From positions 1 through 64,000 of the forward strand of contig JBEVJT010000113.1 of NCBI GenBank assembly GCA_040510075.1: 64,000 bases of DNA. The letters run 5' to 3'. This document shows, piece by piece, positions 27,058 through 35,306 of the stretch. The notes below the pieces were generated by a model. It saw only the letters and a list, made by a program, of their open reading frames with translations. It did no database searches and was not told the origin of the DNA. A program made the position numbers and the translations under genes. Source of the stretch: VAZQ01 sp040510075. Its GTDB lineage: Bacteria > Pseudomonadota > Alphaproteobacteria > Rhizobiales > Xanthobacteraceae. The stretch's first letter is position 1. Every line of letters begins with the position of its first letter.

Positions 27058-27597
27058 ATGCCCTATGTTTCTGCCATGGTTCCCTGCATCCGCCCTGTCC
27101 GGGTCGCCGACGTGCCGGCCGTGACCCGCATTTATGCCCACGCGGTGCGCGAGGGCACGGCGTCCTTCGAGATCGATCCGCCGGACGAGGCGGAGATACA
27201 ACGCCGATACGAAGCCCTGCAGGCAGGCGGCTATCCCTATCTCGTGGCGGAGTTCGACGGCGCTATTGCGGGCTACGCCTATGCGGGGCCCTACCGTGCT
27301 CGCCCGGCCTATGGGTGGAGCGTCGAGGATTCGGTCTACGTGGCGCCAGACTGGCACCGACGCGGGATCGGGCGTGCCCTGTTGGAGGCGCTCATCGAGG
27401 AAGCCGAGTCGAGATCGTTCAGGCAGATGGTTGCGGTGATCGGGGATTCTGCCAATACCGCATCGATCGAGCTGCACCGCTTCGCAGGCTTTCGCCTGGT
27501 GGGCACGCTGGAGAATATCGGGTTCAAGTTTGGTCGGTGGCTCGACAGCGTGCTGATGCAACGCGAGTTGGGCCAGGGTGCAACGAGCAGGCCGTAA
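27058..27597 (+). CDS. GNAT acetyltransferase, phosphinothricin acetyltransferase (Pat)-like
   Basis: 179 residues. The order IRPVRVADVPAVTRIYAHAVREGTASFEIDPPDEAEIQRRY, then YAYAGPYRARPAYGWSVEDSVYVAPDWHRRGIGRALLEALIEEAE, is characteristic of the Pat/MddA group that acetylates phosphinothricin, methionine sulfoximine or related amino-acid analogues. The acetyl-CoA loop is RRGIGRAL (about residues 100-107). Start at ATG 27058; ATG 27076 is an equally plausible alternative because neither has a clear Shine-Dalgarno. It is preceded by a terminator and followed by a repeat, so it stands alone. Confidence 0.88.
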   Translation: MPYVSAMVPCIRPVRVADVPAVTRIYAHAVREGTASFEIDPPDEAEIQRRYEALQAGGYPYLVAEFDGAIAGYAYAGPYRARPAYGWSVEDSVYVAPDWHRRGIGRALLEALIEEAESRSFRQMVAVIGDSANTASIELHRFAGFRLVGTLENIGFKFGRWLDSVLMQRELGQGATSRP

Positions 27598-27678
27598 AGA
27601 CTGCACCTGCCTGCCGCACGGCTGAGCGACTTTAGAGCGGTGTGACTTTTCCTCGAACTCTGCTCTGACTCATTATTT

Positions 27679-27727
27679 GAGCATGATCTTGTCCGAAAAC
27701 CGATACCCACTTTTCGGGATCATGCTC
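27679..27727. repeat. Palindromic repeat GAGCATGATC...GATCATGCTC
   Basis: Arms GAGCATGATC (27679-27688) and GATCATGCTC (27718-27727), interior TCCGAAAACCG with CACTTTTCGGG. This is a very common Rhizobiales intergenic element; a modified copy lies at 50.8 kb in this window. Confidence 0.8.
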
Positions 27728-27733
27728 TAACTC

Positions 27734-28096
27734 TCACACTACACGCAGCGATTTGTCGATTGCGCCCAGCACCCGCTCGAGCTCGTGGCCGCGCCGGAGG
27801 ATCAGCCCGGTTGCCGTGACCACGCTGTACGCGCCCTGCCGGCGCTCGAGCTTCGGATTTTTTTCGATACGGTAAATGGGAACTTCGGAGGCGCGGCGGA
27901 ATACGGAAAACACCGCGCGGTCTTTCAGAAAGTCGATGGCATAGTCGCGCCACTCGCCCGCTGCCACCTTGCGGCCGTAGAGGCCGAGAATGCGATTTAG
28001 TTCGCGCCGGTCGAACGTCACCCTGGGCGCGGGGGCGGGACGGAGGTGCGTCTCGCCCCGGACCTGCTCGCCGGGCTCAGCATCGCCATGGCTCAT
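27734..28096 (-). CDS. DUF2794 family protein
   Basis: 120 residues, matching the small alphaproteobacterial DUF2794 family: VTFDRRELNRILGLYGRKVAAGEWRDYAIDFLKDRAVFSVFRRASEVPIYRIEKNPKLERRQGAYSVV. No membrane segment or signal peptide; probably cytosolic, function unknown. A strong Shine-Dalgarno (AAGGGGG) precedes ATG 28096. Divergent from the candidate small RNA. Confidence 0.88.
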   Translation of the reverse strand: MSHGDAEPGEQVRGETHLRPAPAPRVTFDRRELNRILGLYGRKVAAGEWRDYAIDFLKDRAVFSVFRRASEVPIYRIEKNPKLERRQGAYSVVTATGLILRRGHELERVLGAIDKSLRVV

Positions 28097-28224
28097 GGGC
28101 GCCCCCTTGTTAGATCAGATCGGATGTTATGATTGTCCCTCGCGCGGCTGGCGGCAAGGGGGATCACGGGGGCGGCATTACAGTACACGCCGGCCTCACG
28201 GATTGATTACTGCATTCATAATCT

Positions 28225-28441
28225 TGCCCTAAACCGGTCGAGCGCGCGCCCTCAGACAGTGGCATTGTCAGGACGTTGCAAGGGCCCGGCTGCCCCCGAA
28301 GGCCGGATTGCCCCAGCCCCCCAGCCCCCCGGAGTTCGGGGCAGCCCGGGCCCCTCCCGCGACATCCGAGCTGATGCGCGGTTACGTAAATGGTCGCGTA
28401 AGTTCATGCATGCGTAGGGCCGGCTCTCGCCGGCCTTTTTA
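28225..28441 (+). ncRNA. Candidate structured small RNA
   Basis: This gene-free region carries a 15-bp GC-rich stem with one bulge: GGGCCCGGCTGCCCC (28282-28296) pairs with GGGGCAGCCCGGGCCC (28338-28353). The 41-nt loop is C-rich. Weaker flanking pairings (TCAGGA with TCC and CTGA) could extend the rod, and a plus-strand terminator closes the unit. The neighbouring genes on both sides are on the minus strand, so the terminator needs another transcript to serve. A rod with internal bulges recalls 6S RNA, but I cannot assign it. The 5' end is a guess and no clear promoter was found. Confidence 0.5.
28418..28441 (+). terminator. Rho-independent terminator of the candidate small RNA
   Basis: GGCCGGC-tctc-GCCGGCC (28418-28435) followed by five T residues on the plus strand. 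There is no T-run in the minus direction, so it does not serve the minus-strand DUF1223 gene. Confidence 0.85.
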
Positions 28442-28502
28442 TTACGCGGGTTTATTGCGCGGTCATCCGCGACGCCGCAGGCAGCCGCGTAACAGCGAAA
28501 CT

Positions 28503-29237
28503 TTACTTCAACGCTGCGAGCGCAGCGCCGAGCATCGTTTTCGGCTTGTCTGCGGTGCCGCTCTGCACGAAGACGGCGGCTTCATCAATGCCTTCGGCGG
28601 CGATCGTCTGCAGCGGGACTGTCCAGGATTTCGACTGTCCGGTCCAATCGCCCAATTTGACCCATCGCCGCGCCACGTTGCGATACGTGATGGTCCGGCC
28701 TTTGTTCTCGCCGCGCGCGATCGGGATCGTGGCGCTCCGAATGAGTCCGCACAACCAGGCTTCTGCGTTCGCGGAAAGATCTTTCGTTTCCGGCAAGGTC
28801 ACCTGCATGCGCCCGTCGGCCAGCGTGAGCGTCAATCCGGCAAGCGACATGGCTCCGTGCCTGCGGCTTTTTGCGAGAGCATTCTCGATTGCGGCTTTGT
28901 CGCTGCCGAGCACGTGCACGCTGCCGTTCACCACGGCTTGGGGCGTATAGACCTGCCCGTCGCCGCGCGCCTGCGCATACCCCCTTTGTCTCGCCGTATT
29001 GCGCGGAACGGCCAGCGTGTCCTTCCAGCCGAGATAGTCCCAAATGTCGATCGGGACGCTCACCGCCACGAGAGAGGGATCATTCGCAAGCTCAACCAGC
29101 AAGGCATCGGCGGGGGGACAGGAGGAGCAGCCCTGGCTCGTGAACAGCTCGACCACGCCCCGCGGCTCCGTTTGCGCCAGGGCGGCTCCGGAGGCGCAAA
29201 CAAGAGCGAACGCATACGCAAAACAACGATGGAGCAT
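28503..29237 (-). CDS. DUF1223 family exported thioredoxin-like protein
   Basis: 244 residues from ATG 29237. Signal peptide at residues 1-22 (HRCFAYAFALVCASGAALA). The mature protein begins with VVELFTSQGCSSCPPADALL, a thioredoxin-like fold with C-S-S-C, followed by the family motif VPIDIWDYLGWKDTLA and QRGYAQARGDGQVYTPQAVVNG. The C-terminal half (about 120-240) is a beta-rich domain. Probably a periplasmic thiol protein of unknown role. An upstream ATG (29273) would add 12 residues before the signal peptide. Downstream of acnA on the same strand, about 96 nt away. Confidence 0.88.
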   Translation of the reverse strand: MLHRCFAYAFALVCASGAALAQTEPRGVVELFTSQGCSSCPPADALLVELANDPSLVAVSVPIDIWDYLGWKDTLAVPRNTARQRGYAQARGDGQVYTPQAVVNGSVHVLGSDKAAIENALAKSRRHGAMSLAGLTLTLADGRMQVTLPETKDLSANAEAWLCGLIRSATIPIARGENKGRTITYRNVARRWVKLGDWTGQSKSWTVPLQTIAAEGIDEAAVFVQSGTADKPKTMLGAALAALK

Positions 29238-29333
29238 TCCGGCCCTCCCCCGCGAAGGTTTCCCCTGGCGCATAACTCTACGGAAGACGCGCGATCACCC
29301 GCCACTCACAACGAGGTGAGCCGAACATTTTTC

Positions 29334-32123
29334 TCACGATGGCGAGGCGTTCAAAAGATGCCGAAGCACGTACTGGAGGATCCCGCCGTGCTTGAAATAG
29401 TCGAGTTCGTCCACCGTATCGATCCGGGAGACAAGCGGCACGCGGGTAAGGCGGCCGTCGCCGGCGACGATCTCGGCAACCATGCGCTGCCGCGGCTTGA
29501 TTTCACCGTGCAGGCCGCGAATGGTGACCTTTTCGTCGCCTTTGAGTCCCAGCGACTGCCAGGAGGTCCCCTCCTCAAAACAAAGCGGTAGCACTCCCAT
29601 CCCGATCAGGTTCGATCGGTGAATGCGCTCGAATGACTGGCAGATAACCGCGCGCACGCCGAGAAGGCTCGGTCCCTTTGCCGCCCAGTCCCGGGAGGAG
29701 CCGCTGCCGTATTCCTTTCCGGCGAAGTCCACGAGCGGCACGCCTTGGCTCTTGTAGCGCATGGCGGCATCGTAGATCGGCATGCGCTGGCCCGATGGAT
29801 AGTGCACGGTCACGCCGCCTTCGACGCCCCGCACCATCTGGTTCTTGAGCCGGATATTGGCGAAGGTGCCGCGCATCATGACTTCGTGGTTGCCGCGGCG
29901 GGTCCCATACTGGTTGAAATCGGCGGGTCTGACCTTGTGCTCGAGCAGATACTTGCCGGCGGGTGAATCGACCTTGATGGAGCCGGCCGGGGAAATGTGG
30001 TCGGTGGTGATGGAATCAAGCAGGAGGCAGAGCACGCGGGCCTCGACGATATCGGTGAGCGGCGCGGGATGTCTTCCCATGCCGGCGAAGTATGGCGGGT
30101 TGCGCACGTAGGTGGATTTGCTGTCCCAGGCATACGTCAATCCGCCTTTGACCCTGATCGCGCGCCAATGGGTATCGCCCTTGAATACGTCCGCATATTT
30201 CTTCGCGAACATCTGCCGGGTGATGGTCTTGCGGACCATGCCATTGATCTCGCGGCTGGTCGGCCAGATATCCTTGAGGAAAACTTTCTTGCCCGTTTTG
30301 TCCATGCCGAGCGGTTGCTTGAGCAGATCGGCATACATGGAGCCGGCAAGTGCGTAGCTCACCACCAATGGCGGCGAGGCGAGATAGTTTGCCCGTACGT
30401 CCGCGTTGACGCGCCCTTCGAAATTGCGGTTGCCGGAGAGCACGGCCGCGGCAACCAGGTCTTTGTCGTTGATGACCTTGGAGATCTCCGGCGCCAGCGG
30501 TCCGGAATTGCCGATGCAGGTCGTGCAGCCGAAGCCCACAAGATTGAAGCCGAGCTTGTCGAGATCTTTCTGTAGGCCCGATTTCTCGAGATATTCCGAC
30601 ACTACCTGCGAGCCTGGCGCGAGCGAGGTCTTCACCCACGGCTTCACCGCCAATCCTTTAGCGACGGCTTTGCGCGCGAGCAGCCCCGCGCCAATCATGA
30701 CATTGGGATTCGAGGTATTTGTGCACGAGGTAATCGCGGCGATCACCACGTCGCCGTGACCAATATCATGGTTGCGCCCCTCAACTGGCGTGCGCTTGGC
30801 GGAGCCGGCCTTGGCAAAATCCTTGTCCAGCGAAGTGGCGAGCGAGGGATGAAGATCGAAAATGTCCTTGCCGCCGTCCCCGCCCTTGTTGAATTCCTTC
30901 TCCATCGCCACCGCAAAGCCCGTTCTGACGTCCTTGAGGGCGACACGGTCCTGGGGCCGCTTCGGTCCCGCCAGCGAGGGCTCGACCTCGGCGAGATCGA
31001 GTTTCAGCACATCGGTGAATACGGGATCGGGCGTCGATTTGGTGCGATAGAGGCCCTGCGCCTTCGCGTAGGCACCCACCAGCGCGACCAGCGCGGCCGG
31101 CCGACCGGTATCGGTGAGATAGCGCAACGTGTCGTCATCAATCGGAAAGAAGCCGCACGTGGCGCCGTATTCGGGCGCCATGTTTCCGATCGTCGCACGG
31201 TCGGCGATGGTGAGCGCGGCAAGCCCAGGGCCGAAAAACTCCACGAACTTTCCGACAACTCCGAGCTGGCGCAGCATTTGCGTCACCGTGAGCACGAGAT
31301 CGGTCGCGGTTACTCCCTCCTTGAGCTTGCCGGTAAGCCTCATCCCGATGACTTGCGGAAGGACCATGGAATAGGGCTGGCCAAGCATGGCCGCCTCCGC
31401 CTCGATGCCACCCACGCCCCAGCCGAGAACGGAAAGCCCGTTCACCATGGTGGTATGGGAGTCGGTGCCGACAAGCGTATCCGGATAGGCGAGCTCGGTG
31501 GTTGCCTTTTTGCCGTCGAGCTTCAGCTGGGCCGGTTTGCTCCAGACCGTTCGCGATAGGTATTCAAGATTTACCTGGTGGCAGATGCCCGTCCCCGGCG
31601 ATACCACGCGAAAATTGTCGAAGGACTTTTGCGACCATTTGAGGAATTCATATCGTTCGAGATTTTGCCGGTACTCCTCCTCGACATTCCTCTTGAAAGC
31701 CGTGTTGGTGCCGAAGAAGTTTACCACGACCGAGTGGTCGCAAACGAGGTCCACGGGCACGAGCGGATTGATTTTTTTCGGATCGCCGCCGAGCGCCCGC
31801 ATGGCATCGCGCATGGCGGCAAGATCGACTACGGCAGGTACGCCGGTGAAGTCCTGCATCAGCACGCGTGCCGGTCGAAACGGGACCTCCCGGTCCGACG
31901 TTTTGGTTTTGAGCCATTGCGCAACGGCCTGAATGTCTGGCTTGGTAACGGTGCGGCCATCCTCGTGCCTCAACAAATTTTCGAGCAGAACCTTCATGGA
32001 AAAAGGCAGGCGGGAGATGCCCTTGAGGCCGTTCTTTTCCGCAAGCGGCAGGCTGTAATATGCGTAGGTCTTGCTGCCCACCTTCAGGGTTTTGCAGCAC
32101 TTGAAGCTATCCAACGAGGTCAT
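29334..32123 (-). CDS. acnA: Aconitate hydratase A
   Basis: Converts citrate to isocitrate. 929 residues from ATG 32123 (MTSLDSFKCCKTL), the usual family start; an in-frame extension to 32192 is not needed. Fe-S ligands lie in CTNTSNP (first Cys) and GCTTCIGNSGPL (two Cys). Other features: DSHTTMVNGLSVLGWGVGGIEAEAAMLGQP near residue 220, and KEYGSGSSRDWAAKGP in the C-terminal swivel domain. Divergent from ccmA with a 123-nt shared upstream region, a conserved pairing in Bradyrhizobium-like genomes (from memory). No clear Shine-Dalgarno. Confidence 0.97.
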   Translation of the reverse strand: MTSLDSFKCCKTLKVGSKTYAYYSLPLAEKNGLKGISRLPFSMKVLLENLLRHEDGRTVTKPDIQAVAQWLKTKTSDREVPFRPARVLMQDFTGVPAVVDLAAMRDAMRALGGDPKKINPLVPVDLVCDHSVVVNFFGTNTAFKRNVEEEYRQNLERYEFLKWSQKSFDNFRVVSPGTGICHQVNLEYLSRTVWSKPAQLKLDGKKATTELAYPDTLVGTDSHTTMVNGLSVLGWGVGGIEAEAAMLGQPYSMVLPQVIGMRLTGKLKEGVTATDLVLTVTQMLRQLGVVGKFVEFFGPGLAALTIADRATIGNMAPEYGATCGFFPIDDDTLRYLTDTGRPAALVALVGAYAKAQGLYRTKSTPDPVFTDVLKLDLAEVEPSLAGPKRPQDRVALKDVRTGFAVAMEKEFNKGGDGGKDIFDLHPSLATSLDKDFAKAGSAKRTPVEGRNHDIGHGDVVIAAITSCTNTSNPNVMIGAGLLARKAVAKGLAVKPWVKTSLAPGSQVVSEYLEKSGLQKDLDKLGFNLVGFGCTTCIGNSGPLAPEISKVINDKDLVAAAVLSGNRNFEGRVNADVRANYLASPPLVVSYALAGSMYADLLKQPLGMDKTGKKVFLKDIWPTSREINGMVRKTITRQMFAKKYADVFKGDTHWRAIRVKGGLTYAWDSKSTYVRNPPYFAGMGRHPAPLTDIVEARVLCLLLDSITTDHISPAGSIKVDSPAGKYLLEHKVRPADFNQYGTRRGNHEVMMRGTFANIRLKNQMVRGVEGGVTVHYPSGQRMPIYDAAMRYKSQGVPLVDFAGKEYGSGSSRDWAAKGPSLLGVRAVICQSFERIHRSNLIGMGVLPLCFEEGTSWQSLGLKGDEKVTIRGLHGEIKPRQRMVAEIVAGDGRLTRVPLVSRIDTVDELDYFKHGGILQYVLRHLLNASPS

Positions 32124-32246
32124 CGTTAAGGGTCCAATGAAATCGAAGCGCCGGGTGCGCAGAAAGCGCCTTCTGACGCTGAGTGAAGCCATGGCTTATA
32201 GGATTTTTCCGCGCGTTCTTCCAGAAAATCGGCGCGGCTTGCGAAT

Positions 32247-32897
32247 ATGGCCGTGCTGACACGGCTTTCGGCCATTGATCTCGCCTGCAGCCGGGCAGGT
32301 CGCCTGGTATTCAATAATCTGAATTTCTCGGTCGACAGGGGTCAAATGCTCGCCGTTCGCGGCGCGAATGGCGCAGGCAAGTCATCCCTGTTGCGGGTCA
32401 TTGCGGGCCTGTTGCGGCCCAGCGCGGGTCGGCTTTTGCTGGAAGGCGGTGACGAGGACCTCAGCCCCGGCGAGCAAGCGCACTATCTGGGGCATCAGGA
32501 TCCCATCAAACCGTCGCTCACCGTCGGGGAAAATCTTGCCTTCTGGCGAGACCTCTTCAGCGGCTCGGACGCAACCGCAACCGCGCTGAACATGGTCGGA
32601 CTGGGCACGCTGGCGGATGTCCCCGCGCTCTACCTTTCGGCCGGACAACGCCGCCGCCTTTCGCTCGCTCGCCTCCTTGCCGCGCCTCGCCTAGTCTGGC
32701 TCCTCGATGAGCCGAATTCAGCGCTCGACGAAGCGGGGCAGTTGCTGCTGACGCGCATCATGGCCGAGCATCTCGCGCGCGAGGGCATCCTCATTGCAGC
32801 CACCCACGGCGCACTGGGCATCGCCCCGGCACAGGAATTGGTGCTGAACCCCGATCGGCCATTGCCGCATGTTCAGAGCAGCGAGAACACCGTGTGA
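32247..32897 (+). CDS. ccmA: Heme exporter ATP-binding protein CcmA
   Basis: ATPase of the CcmABCD complex that releases holo-CcmE during cytochrome c maturation. 216 residues: Walker A GANGAGKSSLLRVIAGLL (from about residue 38), signature YLSAGQRRRLSLARLL, Walker B LVWLLDEPNSALDEAG. The stop overlaps the GTG start of ccmB (GTGA), so translation is coupled. Confidence 0.95.
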   Translation: MAVLTRLSAIDLACSRAGRLVFNNLNFSVDRGQMLAVRGANGAGKSSLLRVIAGLLRPSAGRLLLEGGDEDLSPGEQAHYLGHQDPIKPSLTVGENLAFWRDLFSGSDATATALNMVGLGTLADVPALYLSAGQRRRLSLARLLAAPRLVWLLDEPNSALDEAGQLLLTRIMAEHLAREGILIAATHGALGIAPAQELVLNPDRPLPHVQSSENTV

Positions 32898-33559
32898 GCC
32901 CGCTTTTCGCTCTGCTGCGCCGCGACCTGAAGCTGGCCGTGCGCGCCGGTGGAGGCGCGGCCATCGGCGTTCTGTTTTTTCTGATCGTGGTCACGCTCGC
33001 TGCGTTCGCGATCGGGCCCGATCTTGCATTGCTAGCGCGCATAGGCCCCGCGATTCTGTGGCTCGGCGCTCTCCTTTCCACCCTGCTTGGGTTCGACCGG
33101 CTACTGTCGCTTGATTACGAGGACGGCTCTCTCGATCAGATGCTTCTCGCCCGTGTCCCGCTGGAGCTCGCGCTATGCACGAAGGTGCTGGCGCATTGGG
33201 CGAGTAGCGAGTTGCCGCTGATCATTGCTACCCCAATGCTTGGTGTGCTTCTGAATGTGGATCCGGTTGGAAGCGCCGCCGTTGCACTCACGATGCTGGT
33301 AGGCACGCCCGCCCTGACTTTCATCGGCTTGATCGGAGCCGCCCTGACTGTGTCCTTGAGGCGTGGCGGTCTGCTGCTGGCGGTTCTGGTACTTCCCTTC
33401 AATATCCCGGTTCTCATCTTTGGGGTCGCCGCCTCGACTGCCGCGCTCTCCGGCCTGCCGTTCGCCGCGCCTCTCGGTATTCTCCTCGCAATAACGCTGG
33501 TCAGCGCGGTGATCGGCCCAGTTGCAGTGGCGGTCGCGTTGCGGCAGGGCATGGATTGA
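32894..33559 (+). CDS. ccmB: Heme exporter permease CcmB
   Basis: 221 residues, GTG start overlapping the ccmA stop. Six predicted membrane segments. Conserved CcmB features are the N-terminal LLRRDLKLAVRAGG, the FDRLLSLDYEDGSLDQMLL motif after the second helix, and LTVSLRRGGLLLAVLVLPFNIPVLIFG. Forms the membrane part of CcmAB. Followed 25 nt later by ccmC. Confidence 0.95.
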   Translation: MSPLFALLRRDLKLAVRAGGGAAIGVLFFLIVVTLAAFAIGPDLALLARIGPAILWLGALLSTLLGFDRLLSLDYEDGSLDQMLLARVPLELALCTKVLAHWASSELPLIIATPMLGVLLNVDPVGSAAVALTMLVGTPALTFIGLIGAALTVSLRRGGLLLAVLVLPFNIPVLIFGVAASTAALSGLPFAAPLGILLAITLVSAVIGPVAVAVALRQGMD

Positions 33560-33584
33560 CCTCCATGGCGCAAGAGTACTTGCA

Positions 33585-34319
33585 GTGCGACTGATCGACC
33601 TCGCCAACCCTTCCCGCTTTCTTGCATTCAGCGGCCGGCTCCTGCCCTGGCTTGTCGGCGCGACGGTCATTGCCTTCGCGATAGGCCTGCCTCAAGCCTG
33701 GTTCGCTCCGGACGACTACCAGCAAGGCGCGACCGTAAAGATCATGTTCATTCACGTTCCCGGCGCGTGGCTTGGGCTGTTCGGTTGGGCGCTCATGAGC
33801 GCGGCTGCTCTCGGCACGCTCGTCTGGCGTCATCCTCTCGCCGATGTTGCTGGAAAAGCCGCGGCGCCCATAGGGGCCGCCTTCACGCTCATGTGCCTTC
33901 TCACAGGCTCGCTGTGGGGGCGGCCCATGTGGGGTACCTACTGGGTCTGGGATGCGCGGTTAAGCTCTGTACTGGTGCTGTTGCTGATGTATCTCGCCGT
34001 CATCGCACTGTGGCGCACGATGGATGATCCCTCCCGTGCGGCGCGTGCGGCAGCAATATTCACGCTTGTGGGCGCGATCAACATTCCCATCATAAAATTT
34101 TCCGTCGATTGGTGGAACACGCTCCACCAAGGAACATCGGTATTGCGCCTCGGCGGCCCTCGCATTCATGTGAGCCTGCTCATACCTCTGATAGCGATGC
34201 TGGTCGCGTTCACGCTCCTGTTCATCACATTGCATGTCGCCGCAATGCGCAACGAGATCATGCGTCGCCGCATTCGCACCATGCTGATGATGCAGGCAGA
34301 TGCCGCGGCAGGACGATAA
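33585..34319 (+). CDS. ccmC: Heme handling protein CcmC
   Basis: Transfers heme to CcmE in the periplasm. 244 residues from GTG 33585 (MRLIDLANPSR), chosen because the family N-terminus begins there; the frame is open upstream across the ccmB end. Six membrane segments and the tryptophan-rich heme motif WGRPMWGTYWVWDARLSS (about residues 107-124), with flanking His residues in FIHVPGAW and WWNTLHQGTSV. Ends one base before ccmD. Confidence 0.95.
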   Translation: MRLIDLANPSRFLAFSGRLLPWLVGATVIAFAIGLPQAWFAPDDYQQGATVKIMFIHVPGAWLGLFGWALMSAAALGTLVWRHPLADVAGKAAAPIGAAFTLMCLLTGSLWGRPMWGTYWVWDARLSSVLVLLLMYLAVIALWRTMDDPSRAARAAAIFTLVGAINIPIIKFSVDWWNTLHQGTSVLRLGGPRIHVSLLIPLIAMLVAFTLLFITLHVAAMRNEIMRRRIRTMLMMQADAAAGR

Positions 34320-34320
34320 C

Positions 34321-34524
34321 GTGGAGCTTGGACCGTATGCCGCCTCCATCGTAAGCGCCTATGCGGCTGCGGTTGCGATCGTCGCAGGATTGATCCTCTG
34401 GGTCGTGCTCGACGGTCGCCGATTGCAACGCATGCTGGAGCAAGCCGAACACAAAGGTTGGACGCGACGCTCCGCGCGCGAAGATGAAGGGGAGAGGTGT
34501 GAGCGCACCGGAAAAAACTTCTGA
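34321..34524 (+). CDS. ccmD: Heme exporter protein CcmD
   Basis: Small single-span membrane protein that stabilises CcmABC. 67 residues from GTG 34321 (MELGPYAASIVSAY), with one hydrophobic helix (about 9-30, VSAYAAAVAIVAGLILWVVL) followed by a basic tail. Starts one base after the ccmC stop, and its 3' end overlaps ccmG by about 40 nt. Confidence 0.88.
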   Translation: MELGPYAASIVSAYAAAVAIVAGLILWVVLDGRRLQRMLEQAEHKGWTRRSAREDEGERCERTGKNF

Positions 34525-35131
34525 TATTGCGCCCGCGCCGGGGATGCGGCGCCCTGGCTGGGTCTCGCGTCTCATTGTGTTGGTACCCCTGCTCGCATTC
34601 GGGGCGCTCGCGGCGCTGTTCTTCTTCCGGCTCGGCGTGGGCGATCCATCACGCATTCCCTCGGCGCTGATCGGACAGCCCGCACCTCGGCTGGCGCTGG
34701 CTGCGCTCCCGGGTCTCGATCGCAATGGCGTTCCCGTCCCGGGGCTCGATGCTGCAAGTTTCAAGGGAGAAGTGACGGTGCTCAATGTGTGGGCCTCCTG
34801 GTGCGTGCCCTGCCGCGACGAAGCTCCGTTTCTCATGCAGCTTGCAACCAACTCGCGCATCCGCCTCGTCGGCATGAACTACAAGGACCAGCCGGACAAC
34901 GCCCGCCGGTTTCTCGGCCAGTATGGCAATCCCTACGTTGCCAATGGCGTGGACGCGAACGGCCGCGCCGGCATCGAATGGGGCGTATACGGCGTTCCGG
35001 AAACCTTCGTGGTCGATCGCGGCGGGATTGTTGCCTACAAACTCATTGGCCCGATCACGTCCGACAATCTGGAAAAGAATCTGCGGCCGGCCATCGAAAA
35101 AGCGCTTGCCGCCCCCGCGCAGTCGTCGTGA
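34484..35131 (+). CDS. ccmG: Thiol:disulfide interchange protein CcmG/DsbE
   Basis: Membrane-anchored thioredoxin-like reductant for apocytochrome c. 215 residues from ATG 34484; GTG 34499 is an alternative start inside the same overlap. One membrane anchor (about 30-50, LIVLVPLLAFGALAALFFF), then a thioredoxin fold with WCVPC in NVWASWCVPCRDEAP and the GVYGVPETFVVDRGG signature with cis-Pro. Last gene of ccmABCDG; ccmE, ccmF and ccmH are not in this window, as expected for organisms with a separate cycHJKL cluster. Confidence 0.94.
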   Translation: MKGRGVSAPEKTSDIAPAPGMRRPGWVSRLIVLVPLLAFGALAALFFFRLGVGDPSRIPSALIGQPAPRLALAALPGLDRNGVPVPGLDAASFKGEVTVLNVWASWCVPCRDEAPFLMQLATNSRIRLVGMNYKDQPDNARRFLGQYGNPYVANGVDANGRAGIEWGVYGVPETFVVDRGGIVAYKLIGPITSDNLEKNLRPAIEKALAAPAQSS

Positions 35132-35306
35132 TCACGCTCGGGTGCGGTCTCCGGCCGAACTCACAAACTCGCAGAATGCCGGCACGAAATGACGCGATGT
35201 GCCATACCGGCCGTGAGCAGATGCAGCGGGGAGTGCCTTGACAAATGTAGCTGTGTGCCAAGAGAGGGCATGACATGACGCCAAATGGCGCTAGGGTGCG
35301 GTGGAA

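Noticed and set aside
28308..28440. Open frame running through the candidate small RNA
   Set aside because: Passes through the long GC hairpin and terminator with no start signal; an RNA explanation fits better.
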